Shown here in pieces: positions 56,292-64,000 of a stretch of DNA of 64,000 bases. The DNA comes from Cellulomonas sp. Y8. GTDB taxonomy: Bacteria; Actinomycetota; Actinomycetes; Actinomycetales; Cellulomonadaceae. The DNA lies in contig NZ_CP041203.1 in the NCBI RefSeq assembly GCF_008033115.1, forward strand, positions 930,001 through 994,000, written 5' to 3'. The position numbers were made by a program, and so were the translations under genes. The notes below the pieces were generated by a model. That model was not told where the DNA came from. It searched no databases and saw only the letters and a program-made list of their open reading frames with translations. The first letter of the stretch is position 1. Every line of letters begins with the position of its first letter.

Positions 56292-57541
56292 CACGCCACC
56301 GCACCCTCAACCAGCGTCCCGAGGTTGAGCGCCGACACGTCGATCTGCCCGGTCACCAGCTTCGGCAGCAAGAGGTCGCGGAGCGCGGTCAACCGACGAT
56401 TCTCAAACATCAGCGTCTCGGCCAGCCCGAGTTGGTCTCGCGCCATCCTAGTGAAAGCCGCGGACAGTCTCTCCGGGGGAACGGCGACCGGCCACTGACC
56501 GAGCACCTTCCAGTCGGCACGCGGCATCTTCGTCCCGTTGGAGGTTTGGGTGGCGTGAGCGACGAACTCAACGCTTGACGTCAGCATGACGACTTGGCCC
56601 CAGTGTGGTTCCAGCGGTCGGATGACGATCGCGTCGGTCGAGCTGATGCCATCTATCGGCGCGACGCTGACTTTGTGGAAGTAGGGCCTGATCTTCCCGA
56701 ACAGCACGTCGCCCTTCGTGAACACTGCCTTGCGGCTGCCCTGGTCCCCCGCTCTACCCCAGGCATCGAGGGTGATCTGCCCTCTGGGGATGTGCTCCAG
56801 TCCCACTGCGGCTATACCCGGATCGAGGGTAGACGGATCAACTGTGTCCTTGACGATGCGCACAAGGTCGTCAACGTTGCCCCACTCCCACCCCTCAGGG
56901 ATCGGGCCGATGGCGGAGTCGACCAGGGGCACGTCGCCGCGGCCGGGGTAGCGGAACTTCACGAACCACTCGCGGTAGATCGCCCGCGCCACCTCCTCCA
57001 GCACCTCAACCCGGCGCCGGTTGTTCTCGATCAGGTCGTCGAAGTGCTTGAGCACCTTCGCGATCCGCCGTTGTGTGTCGACGGCAGGGACCTCGATCTC
57101 CAACGCGGAGAGGTTGCCCCCAGTGATGCCCGACACAGCCGTGCGAGCCGCGATCGAGGCCATGCGAGCTCGACCCTGCGGCGATTTGAAGTAGTAGAAG
57201 AGGAATCGAGAGTCCGCCCGCTCGGGATTGGGACGCGCACGAATCATCGAAGACTCGAATGTCAGCGCTTCAGGCGGATCAACGACGATCGAGCACTTTC
57301 CTGCTCCTGCCAGGACGAAGGAGCGTCGGGCAAACAGGAGGTCGCCGTCGCGAAGCTCCGACTTCTTCCACTCGGTCGGCGTCAGTTCGATGCGGGAGTC
57401 GGGTTGGTCCGAGAGGGTGTCGAATGCGAACAACTCCTTCATGTTAACGAGCCGCACCCCGGAGCCGTGAAACTCCTTTGGCTTGTAGACGCCGTTTCGT
57501 ACCGGCTCGGCGAGCAGATCCTGGAACTGCACTCGGCTCAT
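56291..57541 (-). CDS. hsdS: type I restriction specificity subunit, HsdS
   Basis: A 416-residue DNA-recognition subunit with two target-recognition domains, each followed by a conserved helical spacer: the first spacer is DTQRRIAKVLKHFDDLIENNRRRVEVLEEVARAIY (about 180-215), the second near 370-395 (LMFENRRLTALRDLLLPKL). Recognition of a two-part site is the family function. ATG 57541 gives the usual length. HsdM normally precedes hsdS with a short overlap; here 187 non-coding bases and an unrelated gene lie upstream. Confidence 0.92.
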   Translation of the reverse strand: MSRVQFQDLLAEPVRNGVYKPKEFHGSGVRLVNMKELFAFDTLSDQPDSRIELTPTEWKKSELRDGDLLFARRSFVLAGAGKCSIVVDPPEALTFESSMIRARPNPERADSRFLFYYFKSPQGRARMASIAARTAVSGITGGNLSALEIEVPAVDTQRRIAKVLKHFDDLIENNRRRVEVLEEVARAIYREWFVKFRYPGRGDVPLVDSAIGPIPEGWEWGNVDDLVRIVKDTVDPSTLDPGIAAVGLEHIPRGQITLDAWGRAGDQGSRKAVFTKGDVLFGKIRPYFHKVSVAPIDGISSTDAIVIRPLEPHWGQVVMLTSSVEFVAHATQTSNGTKMPRADWKVLGQWPVAVPPERLSAAFTRMARDQLGLAETLMFENRRLTALRDLLLPKLVTGQIDVSALNLGTLVEGAVA

Positions 57542-57728
57542 GCGTCGAGAATCCCTTGAACAGCGCCACAGCGAGGCCGGACCCGGCATCAGCGCCTGCA
57601 CTCGCCACGACGGCCGACTCGCTGCGAGGAGCCTGCCCTCAACGTCGCGGGCACGCGCAAGGACCTGACCCTCGAGAGCTCGCACAGTCGTATGCCCCGT
57701 CCGCTTGCGTCACCGACGCGCGACGCCG

Positions 57729-58568
57729 TCAGTCGTCCGGATCACCGATCTCCGCGGCGAGGGTGCTCTTCGCCTGAACGACCTCGGCTGCCTCCCACTG
57801 AGCGTCCAGGAACGTCCGCACAGCGTCGGCCCCCGGCTCAGGCACAGGCGCGATCGTCGTGAAGTGCTTGTGCAGCCCGTTCAGGGACGCGCCGATCGTC
57901 GACACCGCTCCGTCCTCGGCCATGAGGTACCGGTCGTGCTGTGCCCTGGGGGGCAGGCACCGAACCTCAAGAGCACGTCCTTGGGCTTCAGCCGCGCCCA
58001 CGATCAGCTCGAGCACCGTCCGGTCCGATGCTGCGCGACATAGCAGCACCCGGTCGATGGATGTCGCGTCCATCAGCCACGGGAACAGGTCGTCCTTGAA
58101 GTACGGGTCGACGAGCATCCCGGCTTTGGCAGCCGCGACCGCACCGGTGAGCGTGACCAGGTTGAGCGGGTTCTCCGGGGAGAGGATGACCAGACCCTCC
58201 GGCGCATCAGGCGCCTCGGGCGCGGCCTGCTCGTGGGCGCTGACGATCGCTCGGCCGGCTTCGGTCAGCCATAGGGACGAGCCGTCCGCCCAGCCTACTG
58301 AGCGGAGGTACCCCCCGTATTGACGGCTCTGCATCAGGAGCCGCTCGATGCCGCTCGACAAAGACGTCGCGCCGAGAATCGGGATCTCGCCAGGAGGTGT
58401 CAGTGCGAGCCAAGCGTCAAGGTGCGCATCCGCGACCCCCGACCCGCCATCGTTCAGCATCCCGACGTATCGCAGAGCGCGTACGAGGTCGCTGGGTATG
58501 AGATCACCGATCACGCAGACAACGTATCGATCAGAGGCGGCTCCGGTTATCTCGATGGCGTCTCTCAT
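57729..58568 (-). CDS. PLD-like domain protein
   Basis: A 279-residue protein. The N-terminal half is helical and may be a winged helix (SSGIERLLMQSRQYGGYLR, then LWLTEAGRAIV). The C-terminal half resembles a phospholipase D-like nuclease module with one HxK-type variant: HDRYLMAEDGAVSTIGASLNG. A single such motif would require a dimer for catalysis. ATG 58568 is chosen. Its position where hsdM would be expected, between the restriction genes and the integrase, is notable, but it has no methylase motif. Confidence 0.65.
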   Translation of the reverse strand: MRDAIEITGAASDRYVVCVIGDLIPSDLVRALRYVGMLNDGGSGVADAHLDAWLALTPPGEIPILGATSLSSGIERLLMQSRQYGGYLRSVGWADGSSLWLTEAGRAIVSAHEQAAPEAPDAPEGLVILSPENPLNLVTLTGAVAAAKAGMLVDPYFKDDLFPWLMDATSIDRVLLCRAASDRTVLELIVGAAEAQGRALEVRCLPPRAQHDRYLMAEDGAVSTIGASLNGLHKHFTTIAPVPEPGADAVRTFLDAQWEAAEVVQAKSTLAAEIGDPDD

Positions 58569-58746
58569 CTGCGTCGCCCACGGCAACGCCTGTCGTCGGC
58601 GATCCGGCGTCGGGGCTGCACATCGGCACTGGCGATCGAGGGACGGAGCAGGTCCCCACGTCTTGCGCCGGGTTCGTGCGTGCTCTCGTCGGCTCGCGGG
58701 ATGTCTGGGCGTGCGCATCCCGCCGGCCTTCACGCCACATGCCACG

Positions 58747-61077
58747 TCATGCCGCGACCGCCGCTCGGCCGAGTTCGCGCACCACGGTGTTGGACAGACC
58801 CCTGCTGCCGGCGTACTCGAGAAGCGAGGTCATGCCGACATGCTGACGGCGGTTGATCGTCGTGGCCGTCAGCCACCCGAGCCCGATCAGGTCGGACATC
58901 TGATAGCGGGTCAGACCGAGCGCCCGCCTCGCGTCGTGCAACGGCACGAACCGCTCGTCTCGGCCGCCACGCACCCGCTTCATGCGCCGGGAGTGCTCGG
59001 CCACCGAGGACACGGTGACATGCCGACGCCGAGTACCCCGCGGGTCGTCTGCGAGCACCAGATCTCCGGAACGCACGAGCTTCTCCACCTGACCCACGGG
59101 AAGTCCGAGCTGGTCTGCGGCGGCCTGGAGATCGACGACATCCCGGGATGCTTCCCGCACCCGATCCATCTCCACCTCGACCTTGGCCACGGCTTCCGGG
59201 CCGAGCCGGATCGTGGTCCCCTTCTCCCTGCTCGTCGAAAGCACGCCGAGCCGCAGGCACAGGTCGCGTGCCTGGTGGTAGTTCAGCCCGATCCGCGCGG
59301 CGACGTCGTGCAGCGACGAGCCACTCCTCGCCTCCAGGTACACCCGCAGATCGCGCTCGTCCACCCGCCACGTCTGGGCCCCAGACACCAGCACCTTCGC
59401 GCCGCGGATAGCACCGCTCTGCAGCATCCGACGGACCTCGGCCTCGTGCTTGCCGACGGCCTCGGCGACCTGGCGGGTACTCAGTAGGACCGCGTCTGCT
59501 TCGACGCCCTCCGACGCAGCGAACCACCCGCGCGCGGCCATCCGTGCCAGCAGCGCCTCACGCTGGCGCCCGAGCACCGTGTCCCTCCCCCACCCCTCCC
59601 GCTTGTCCGTCGGCACGATGAGCGCGCTGATGCCTGCGGCCGCCAGCAGGTCAGCCATCGCGTCGGTCGCAGGGGTCTGCAGCTCGACTGGGACACCGTC
59701 GTCGTAGCCGGCGTGCACAGTCCGCTTCTGCTCGCCGTGCCCGACGTAGTACTCCCCGAGCCGATCGTCGACCCCGGCGTTGCGGTGGTCCGTGATCACG
59801 AACCCACGCATGTCATGCGGCACCGACTTCACAAGCCCCGCCGCCGCCTGCGCGCCGTCGAGCGCCGACCGGAAGGACGACATGCCGGAGGCCTGGTCCT
59901 TCCCCAGGCCCGGGATCAGACGGTTCTCGGCGAGCACCACCCCGTCCCGGGTGTGGAACACCTCGATCACCTCGTGCAGCAGACTCGCGAGCAGCTTCGG
60001 CACCCGGATGGTGCGCATGGACTGCTCAGTCTTCGTGCCCTCCTTGTACGGCTGGTAGACGAACCGGCCGGTGTCGCCGTCGCGCACGAGCTTCCACTCC
60101 CCGCCCTGCTTCTCGATGCGCAGCGCCCACGACCCGTCACTCACCTGGAAGAAGTCCTTGACCAGCAGACCGAACGCCTCGCCGATCCGCATGCCCGTCA
60201 GACGCAGCAGCCACAGAGTCAGCTGGTGGACCACGCTCAGGTGCCCCGCGACCAGACGGGCGGCGTGGACCGGCACGTACCCCGGGTCGATGCGTGGCTG
60301 TCGAGCCAGGTCCTTGCGGGCGGGCGTGAGGGCGTTCAGCCGCGTGTAGTTGCCGCGTATTGCCACCCCGTGGTCGTGCGCACGGAGCATCGCCTGCTTC
60401 AGCACGAACAGGACGTTCTTCGCCGACTCGCGCTTCATCCCGTGGGGCTTCTCCGGCTCGACGAGCAACCCGGCTGCTCGCAGCTCAGCAGCCTGGACGA
60501 GGATGGGTCCACGGCCCTGCTTTCGAGCCACGACTTTCCCCTCGGCGCAGGCGTCGCTGACTGCCTTCAGCCCACCATGGCTGACCTCGCCGGCCTCCTG
60601 CATCGTGAGCCAGACGCACGTGACCGCCGCGCGCTTGAGGACGTCGCCTGCGACGGTCGCGGCCGGCAGCTCGCGCTTGCCCGCCAGCGTCAGCGCAAGC
60701 GCCTGGGCCTGCGCGAAGGTCAGGTCCTCCACCGTGCGCCTGTCGGCGGGAGCGGCGAGAGCGGTCTCGATGAGGTGGGGAAGCACGTAGCGGCGCGTGT
60801 ACGAGATCAGACTCTCGGCTCGTTCCCCGTCCGTGCGGGCGTGCGTCCCCTCGTACTCGATGAACCAGTCCAGGGCCAACTGCGCCGCCGTCGCCCGCGA
60901 GACGTCCGCGTCCAGGTCGAGCACCTGCTCGCCGGCGTTCGCCAAAGCGACGAGGTCGACGTCCTCCTCGCTCACGCGAACCGGCTCAAGTGCGACCAGC
61001 GCGAACAACGGCGAAGTCGACGACGTCTCGGACACAGCGCCCGCGGCGCTCTTCACCAGGCGCAGCGACGCACTCAC
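58747..61077 (-). CDS. tyrosine integrase with C-terminal HTH array
   Basis: A 776-residue site-specific recombinase. The catalytic domain (about 265-470) has Arg297 (TGMRIGEAFG), His421 and Arg424 (HDMRG), His447 (VGHGEQ) and the nucleophile Tyr458 (HAGYDDG). The N-terminal 260 residues include a SAM-like core-binding region. The last 245 residues hold four excisionase-like winged-helix modules in tandem (about 531-582, 587-637, 648-695, 710-757), each with a short turn and an Arg-rich wing. That extension is unusual for an integrase. GTG 61077 overlaps the stop of the HTH gene upstream. It lies next to its probable target, tRNA-fMet. Confidence 0.88.
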   Translation of the reverse strand: MSASLRLVKSAAGAVSETSSTSPLFALVALEPVRVSEEDVDLVALANAGEQVLDLDADVSRATAAQLALDWFIEYEGTHARTDGERAESLISYTRRYVLPHLIETALAAPADRRTVEDLTFAQAQALALTLAGKRELPAATVAGDVLKRAAVTCVWLTMQEAGEVSHGGLKAVSDACAEGKVVARKQGRGPILVQAAELRAAGLLVEPEKPHGMKRESAKNVLFVLKQAMLRAHDHGVAIRGNYTRLNALTPARKDLARQPRIDPGYVPVHAARLVAGHLSVVHQLTLWLLRLTGMRIGEAFGLLVKDFFQVSDGSWALRIEKQGGEWKLVRDGDTGRFVYQPYKEGTKTEQSMRTIRVPKLLASLLHEVIEVFHTRDGVVLAENRLIPGLGKDQASGMSSFRSALDGAQAAAGLVKSVPHDMRGFVITDHRNAGVDDRLGEYYVGHGEQKRTVHAGYDDGVPVELQTPATDAMADLLAAAGISALIVPTDKREGWGRDTVLGRQREALLARMAARGWFAASEGVEADAVLLSTRQVAEAVGKHEAEVRRMLQSGAIRGAKVLVSGAQTWRVDERDLRVYLEARSGSSLHDVAARIGLNYHQARDLCLRLGVLSTSREKGTTIRLGPEAVAKVEVEMDRVREASRDVVDLQAAADQLGLPVGQVEKLVRSGDLVLADDPRGTRRRHVTVSSVAEHSRRMKRVRGGRDERFVPLHDARRALGLTRYQMSDLIGLGWLTATTINRRQHVGMTSLLEYAGSRGLSNTVVRELGRAAVAA

Positions 61078-61481
61078 GCCGGCACCTCCGCCGCCTGCTG
61101 CGACCTCAGGACGGAGACCAGGGTGTTGAGCGTCGCGATGTGCGCAAGCAGCTCGGACACCCGCTCCTCGTAACCGGCGAGACGCCCGGCGAGCTCGCAC
61201 CGCTCCTCGCGCACGTCCTGCAGCTCCCGCCGCACCGCGACGGCGTCAGCGACCTCGCGCGCGCTGACCTGCGGGTCGAGGACCGACTCGGAGATTTTGC
61301 CAAGATCGATGAGGTCCCCGAGCCGCAGCAGTACCTTGCCGTTCTCACCCGAGCGCGTACGCAGCGCGTTGTCCCGCTGCAGCCGGCGCACGGTGTCCTC
61401 CGTGCGACCCATCAACCCGGCGATCTCGTCCCGGGTGAGCCACTCGTCGCGGTTCAGCCCACGAATGGTCGTGCTCGACAT
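61074..61481 (-). CDS. HTH protein, probable recombination directionality factor
   Basis: A 135-residue protein. The N-terminal 45 residues form an HTH (RDEWLTRDEIAGLMGRTEDTVRRLQRD), followed by GKVLLRLGDLIDLGKI and a coiled-coil C-terminus (VRRELQDVREERCELAGRL). Its stop overlaps the integrase start, so they are coupled. Small HTH proteins in this position usually act as excisionases or regulators of the integrase. A truncated copy sits at 27775-28179 beside the middle att core. Confidence 0.8.
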   Translation of the reverse strand: MSSTTIRGLNRDEWLTRDEIAGLMGRTEDTVRRLQRDNALRTRSGENGKVLLRLGDLIDLGKISESVLDPQVSAREVADAVAVRRELQDVREERCELAGRLAGYEERVSELLAHIATLNTLVSVLRSQQAAEVPA

Positions 61482-61946
61482 GGCGTCGGTCCTTCGTGCG
61501 GCGGCCCGACTGGCCGCGTTCGCAGGGCGACCGTGGGTCGTACGTCGAACCACGCAATGTCCGCACGCGCCGGACCTCCCCCTCTGTCTCGGCACACCCG
61601 TCGCCTCACAGCCCGTGCGACAACCGCACAGCCGAGCCAACGGACGCCTTCCGGAACGCGCGGCCGCCCCGCCGACGAGAGGCGCGACGACACCACCCGC
61701 GGACCGGCTCTCCTCAACCCCGAGCCAGCGCACGGCGATCAGATCCAACGGCTCGCGCTCGATGCGCACCCAGTAACCAGCCAAAGCGCGACCGGCCCAC
61801 GGCTGACCCGCAGGTGAAGTCAGCGGTGGCAGCGGGTGGGCACCGCCACCGTGCCCAGGCACCCGGTGTGCAGCTGCACAGGCCGCAGTCGCGGGCTCAG
61901 ACCCCAGATCCTCGGCCCACGGTGCGTCGAACCGGCGCGAAAACGG

Positions 61947-61980
61947 CGAAGGCCCCCAGGGAGATCCCTGGGGGCCTTCG
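61947..61980 (-). terminator. terminator downstream of tRNA-fMet
   Basis: A perfect 16-bp stem with a 2-base centre (61947-61962 and 61965-61980). Read in the direction of tRNA-fMet transcription it is followed by CGCCGTTTTCGC. The element therefore supplies the terminator of the tRNA gene it occupies. Confidence 0.8.
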
Positions 61981-62005
61981 GCCAAACCTGCGCTCGCAGG
62001 TCTGC

Positions 62006-62018
62006 GTTGTAGCGGGGG
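62006..62018. repeat. att-like core, tRNA copy
   Basis: GTTGTAGCGGGGG lies across the 3' end of tRNA-fMet (acceptor strand and position 73) and two flanking bases. The same core occurs at 28704 and, with one change on the left, at 21577. Confidence 0.75.
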
Positions 62019-62083
62019 CAGGATTTGAACCTGCGACCTCTGGGTTATGAGCCCAGCGAGCTACCGAGCTGCTCCACCCCGCG
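62010..62083 (-). tRNA. initiator tRNA-fMet (CAT)
   Basis: A 74-base tRNA gene without encoded CCA. The anticodon CAT sits in the loop CTCATAA, flanked by the initiator-type three G-C pairs (GGG and CCC). The first pair of the acceptor stem is mismatched (C1 with T72), the initiator hallmark. The TTCAAAT T-loop is intact. The sequence closely resembles actinobacterial initiator tRNAs. It is the integration site of both elements, and the element end restores its 3' terminus. Confidence 0.97.
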
Positions 62084-62177
62084 TCGGTGATCACTACGTT
62101 ACGCCAGGGTGACGGCCAGTCCAAATCCAGCCCCCGTGCCCTCGGTCACACCGGGCCCGCGGCGCGCGGCCCGCCGC

Positions 62178-62247
62178 GTCGAGGTCGGCGGCTCCGGCCG
62201 CCCGACCCCCGGCGCAACCGCCGACCTCGGGCGCAACCGCCGACCTC
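62178..62247. repeat. GAGGTCG/CGACCTC repeats
   Basis: A tandem pair of the 18-base unit GGCGCAACCGCCGACCTC (62211-62228 and 62230-62247) follows an inverted GTCGAGGTCGGCGG at 62178-62191. Either unit can pair with it to form a hairpin. Confidence 0.6.
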
Positions 62248-62280
62248 GTACGCGCGAGCGCGAGCTCGGCCCGGACGCGG

Positions 62281-62318
62281 CGGCGGGCCGGCTCCCCCGC
62301 TGGGGAACCGGCCCGCCG
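62281..62318 (-). terminator. terminator of the UPF0182 gene
   Basis: A 17-bp stem with one mismatch (62281-62297 and 62302-62318) and a 4-base loop, 22 bases after the stop codon of the minus-strand UPF0182 gene. Confidence 0.75.
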
Positions 62319-62340
62319 CCGTCGTGCGTGCGCCCCGGGC

Positions 62341-64000
62341 TCAGCCGCCCGAGCCGCCCAGCTCCGCGTCGGCCGCCGCGGCGTCCTCCAGGGCGGCCTG
62401 CAGCCGCGACTGCGCCTCGCCGTAGGCGGCGAAGTCGCCGTCCGCGAGCGCGGCCTGCCCGTCCTGGTACGCCTGGGTGGCCCGGTCGATCGCCTGCGTC
62501 AGCCGGGTCTGGGCGTCGGCCGCGCCGGCGCCCGTGTCACCCGTCGGGGCCGGGGTCGGCGCGGGCGTGGCGGTGCCGTCGCCCGTCCCGGTGCCGTCCC
62601 CGGTGTCCCCGCCCGTGTCGGGCGGCGTGATCTCGTTGCCGGCGTCGCCCGCGGACGTGCCGTCGTCACCGCCGAACACCTGGTCCAGCGCCTCGTCGAG
62701 CGTGCTCGCGAAGCCGATCTGGTCACCGAACGACACCAGCACGCGCTGCAGCAGCGGGAACTGGGTACCGCTCGCCGCCTGGACGTACACGGGCTGCACG
62801 TAGAGCAGGCCGCCGCCGACGGGGAGCGTGAGCAGGTTGCCGCGGATGACCTGGGAGTCGCCGCGGGCCAGGATGTTCAGCTCGTTCGACACGTCCGGGT
62901 TGGACGAGAAGTTGTTGTTCATCTGGTTCGGGCCCGGGACCGTGGAGTCGCGTGGCAGCTCCAGCAGCCGGATCTTGCCGTAGCCCTCCGCGGGTTCGCC
63001 CTCGGTCGACCCGGCCTCCGCGTCCACCGCGATGTACCCGGTCAGCACGTCACGGGCGTTGCCGCCCGCGGGCACGTACGTGGACATCAGCGAGAACGTG
63101 GCCGCGTCCTGCGTCGGCATCTCGAGCGTCAGGTAGTACGGCGGCTGCGCGACGCTCTGCCCGGAGGCCGTCGGGTCGTTCGGGGTGCGCCACGCGTCGT
63201 TGCCCGAGAAGAACTGGCCCGGGTCGGTCACGTGGTAGGTGCCGAGCAGGGTGCGCTGCACCTTGAACAGGTCCTCGGGGTACCGGATGTGGCTCATGAG
63301 CTCGGAGCTGATCTCGGACACCGGCTCCAGCGAGGTGTCGAAGACGTTGCTCCAGGCCTGCAGGACCGGGTCGGAGGAGTCCCAGGCGTACAGCGTGACG
63401 CTGCCGTCGTAGGCGTCGACCGTGGCCTTCACCGAGTTGCGGATGTAGTTGACCTTCTCGGGCTGCAGGGCCGCGATGGTGGTCGACGTCTCGGTGAGCG
63501 AGTCGACGGTGGCGTCCTCGAGGGACTGCGCCGCGGCGTACGGGTACTGGTTCGACGTCGTGTAGCCGTCGACGATCCACTTGACCCGGCCGTCGACGAC
63601 CGCGGGGTACACCCGGCCGTCGAGCGTGAGGTACGGCGCGACCTTCTGGACGCGGTCGACCGGGTCGCGGTCGTAGAGGATCTGCGACTCGGCCGTCACG
63701 CGGTCGGAGAACAGGATCTGCTCGGAGCCGAACTTGATCGAGTAGAGCAGCTTGCTCCAGAACGTCCCGATCTCCGGGCCCGCCGAGATCTCGTCGGTCG
63801 GGAACGAGGTGTTCACCGCGCCGCCCGACTCGTCGTCCGGGTAGTCGAGCTCCCACTCGGAGCCCTCGGGCGCGCCGACGATCGAGTAGCTCGGCGAGCT
63901 CTGGCCGAAGTAGATCCGCGGCTCGTACTCGCCCATCTCGCCGGACGACGGGATGCCGCCCTCCCAGAACTCGGGCGCGCCGCTCGACGTGGTGGTGTTG
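62341..64000 (-). CDS. UPF0182 family membrane protein (3' part)
   Basis: The C-terminal 553 residues of a UPF0182 protein; the multi-helix N-terminal membrane domain lies beyond the window. The visible part is the large external domain: GEYEPRIYFGQSSPSYSIVG near the window edge, then RVQKVAPYLTLDGRVYPAVVDG, YIRNSVKATVDAYDG and the YVQPVYVQA block. A Gly/Thr/Pro-rich linker and a final helix (RLTQAIDRATQAYQDGQAAL) end the protein. Members are large actinobacterial membrane proteins of unknown function, about 900-1000 residues in full. The frame is open to the window end. Confidence 0.92.
   Translation of the reverse strand, partial: NTTTSSGAPEFWEGGIPSSGEMGEYEPRIYFGQSSPSYSIVGAPEGSEWELDYPDDESGGAVNTSFPTDEISAGPEIGTFWSKLLYSIKFGSEQILFSDRVTAESQILYDRDPVDRVQKVAPYLTLDGRVYPAVVDGRVKWIVDGYTTSNQYPYAAAQSLEDATVDSLTETSTTIAALQPEKVNYIRNSVKATVDAYDGSVTLYAWDSSDPVLQAWSNVFDTSLEPVSEISSELMSHIRYPEDLFKVQRTLLGTYHVTDPGQFFSGNDAWRTPNDPTASGQSVAQPPYYLTLEMPTQDAATFSLMSTYVPAGGNARDVLTGYIAVDAEAGSTEGEPAEGYGKIRLLELPRDSTVPGPNQMNNNFSSNPDVSNELNILARGDSQVIRGNLLTLPVGGGLLYVQPVYVQAASGTQFPLLQRVLVSFGDQIGFASTLDEALDQVFGGDDGTSAGDAGNEITPPDTGGDTGDGTGTGDGTATPAPTPAPTGDTGAGAADAQTRLTQAIDRATQAYQDGQAALADGDFAAYGEAQSRLQAALEDAAAADAELGGSGG

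Larger units (their letters stand above)
28709..62009. mobile_element. 33.3 kb integrative element at tRNA-fMet
   Basis: Bounded by the cores at 28704 and 62006. The integrase and HTH gene sit at the right end beside the target tRNA. The cargo has mixed base composition, many small HTH genes, nucleases, restriction genes and two decayed genes. A Rep-like protein suggests it may replicate after excision. No relaxase, FtsK-type translocase, terminase or capsid gene is visible, so it is a mobilisable or satellite-like island rather than a complete conjugative element or prophage. Confidence 0.8.
61262..62018. repeat. right-arm direct repeat, copy 2
   Basis: Matches 27960-28717 (about 90%) from within the HTH gene through its long leader, a hairpin and the tRNA-derived core. 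This is the right end of the 33 kb element. Confidence 0.85.

Noticed and set aside
28709..62009. Prophage
   Set aside because: No terminase, portal, capsid, tail or lysis genes; an integrase and HTH genes alone fit an integrative island better.
62211..62247. CRISPR-like array near tRNA-fMet
   Set aside because: Only two units separated by a single base; no spacers and no cas genes.

Overview
The window is high-GC actinobacterial DNA (GTG starts, ATGA/GTGA gene overlaps, TANNNT promoters placed for leaderless transcripts). Three beta-glycosidases with a Dpp-type transporter, a LigB-type ligase, a UPF0182 gene and an actinobacterial-type initiator tRNA suggest a Cellulomonas-like member of the Micrococcales. 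That placement is inference; no rRNA or other marker is present.

Layout. (1) 1-8320: a + strand operon of Dpp/Opp-type ABC transporter genes (permease end, two ATPases) followed by GH42 beta-galactosidase, GH2 beta-mannosidase (one-base frameshift) and GH1 beta-glucosidase, probably for uptake and intracellular hydrolysis of plant beta-oligosaccharides. (2) 8420-21555: core-like genes: CPA1 antiporter, LigB ligase interrupted by an in-frame TGA, a PE-POL (LigD-like) protein, a chemoreceptor, CYTH-CHAD protein, acetyltransferase, epoxide hydrolase, GlxA-type regulator and gap. (3) 21577-28708: a 7.1 kb integrated element without an integrase. It holds a broken subtilase, a DUF6221 gene, a fatty acid desaturase between two inverted LapA/unknown gene pairs that start inside a 72-bp inverted repeat, and a truncated copy of the HTH gene found beside the integrase of the next element. 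(4) 28709-62009: a 33.3 kb element with a tyrosine integrase and its HTH partner at the right end. Its cargo includes a PIN nuclease, a zinc-hook ATPase, type I restriction genes hsdR and hsdS without hsdM, a PLD-like protein, a GIY-YIG-like/HARE-HTH protein, a DUF4238 protein, a Rep-like winged-helix protein, a 1110-residue zinc-ribbon/BRCT protein, several antitoxin-like genes without toxins, and decayed ABC transporter and IS3 genes. (5) 62010-64000: tRNA-fMet, the integration target, then the 3' part of a UPF0182 gene.

The two elements sit in tandem at the 3' end of tRNA-fMet. Three copies of the tRNA-end core (21577, 28704, 62006), a roughly 757-bp right-arm repeat (27960-28717 and 61262-62018) and a weaker left-arm repeat show that they are related. 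The large element reads as a defence and mobility island. I see no conjugation or virion genes, so it would need help to move between cells.
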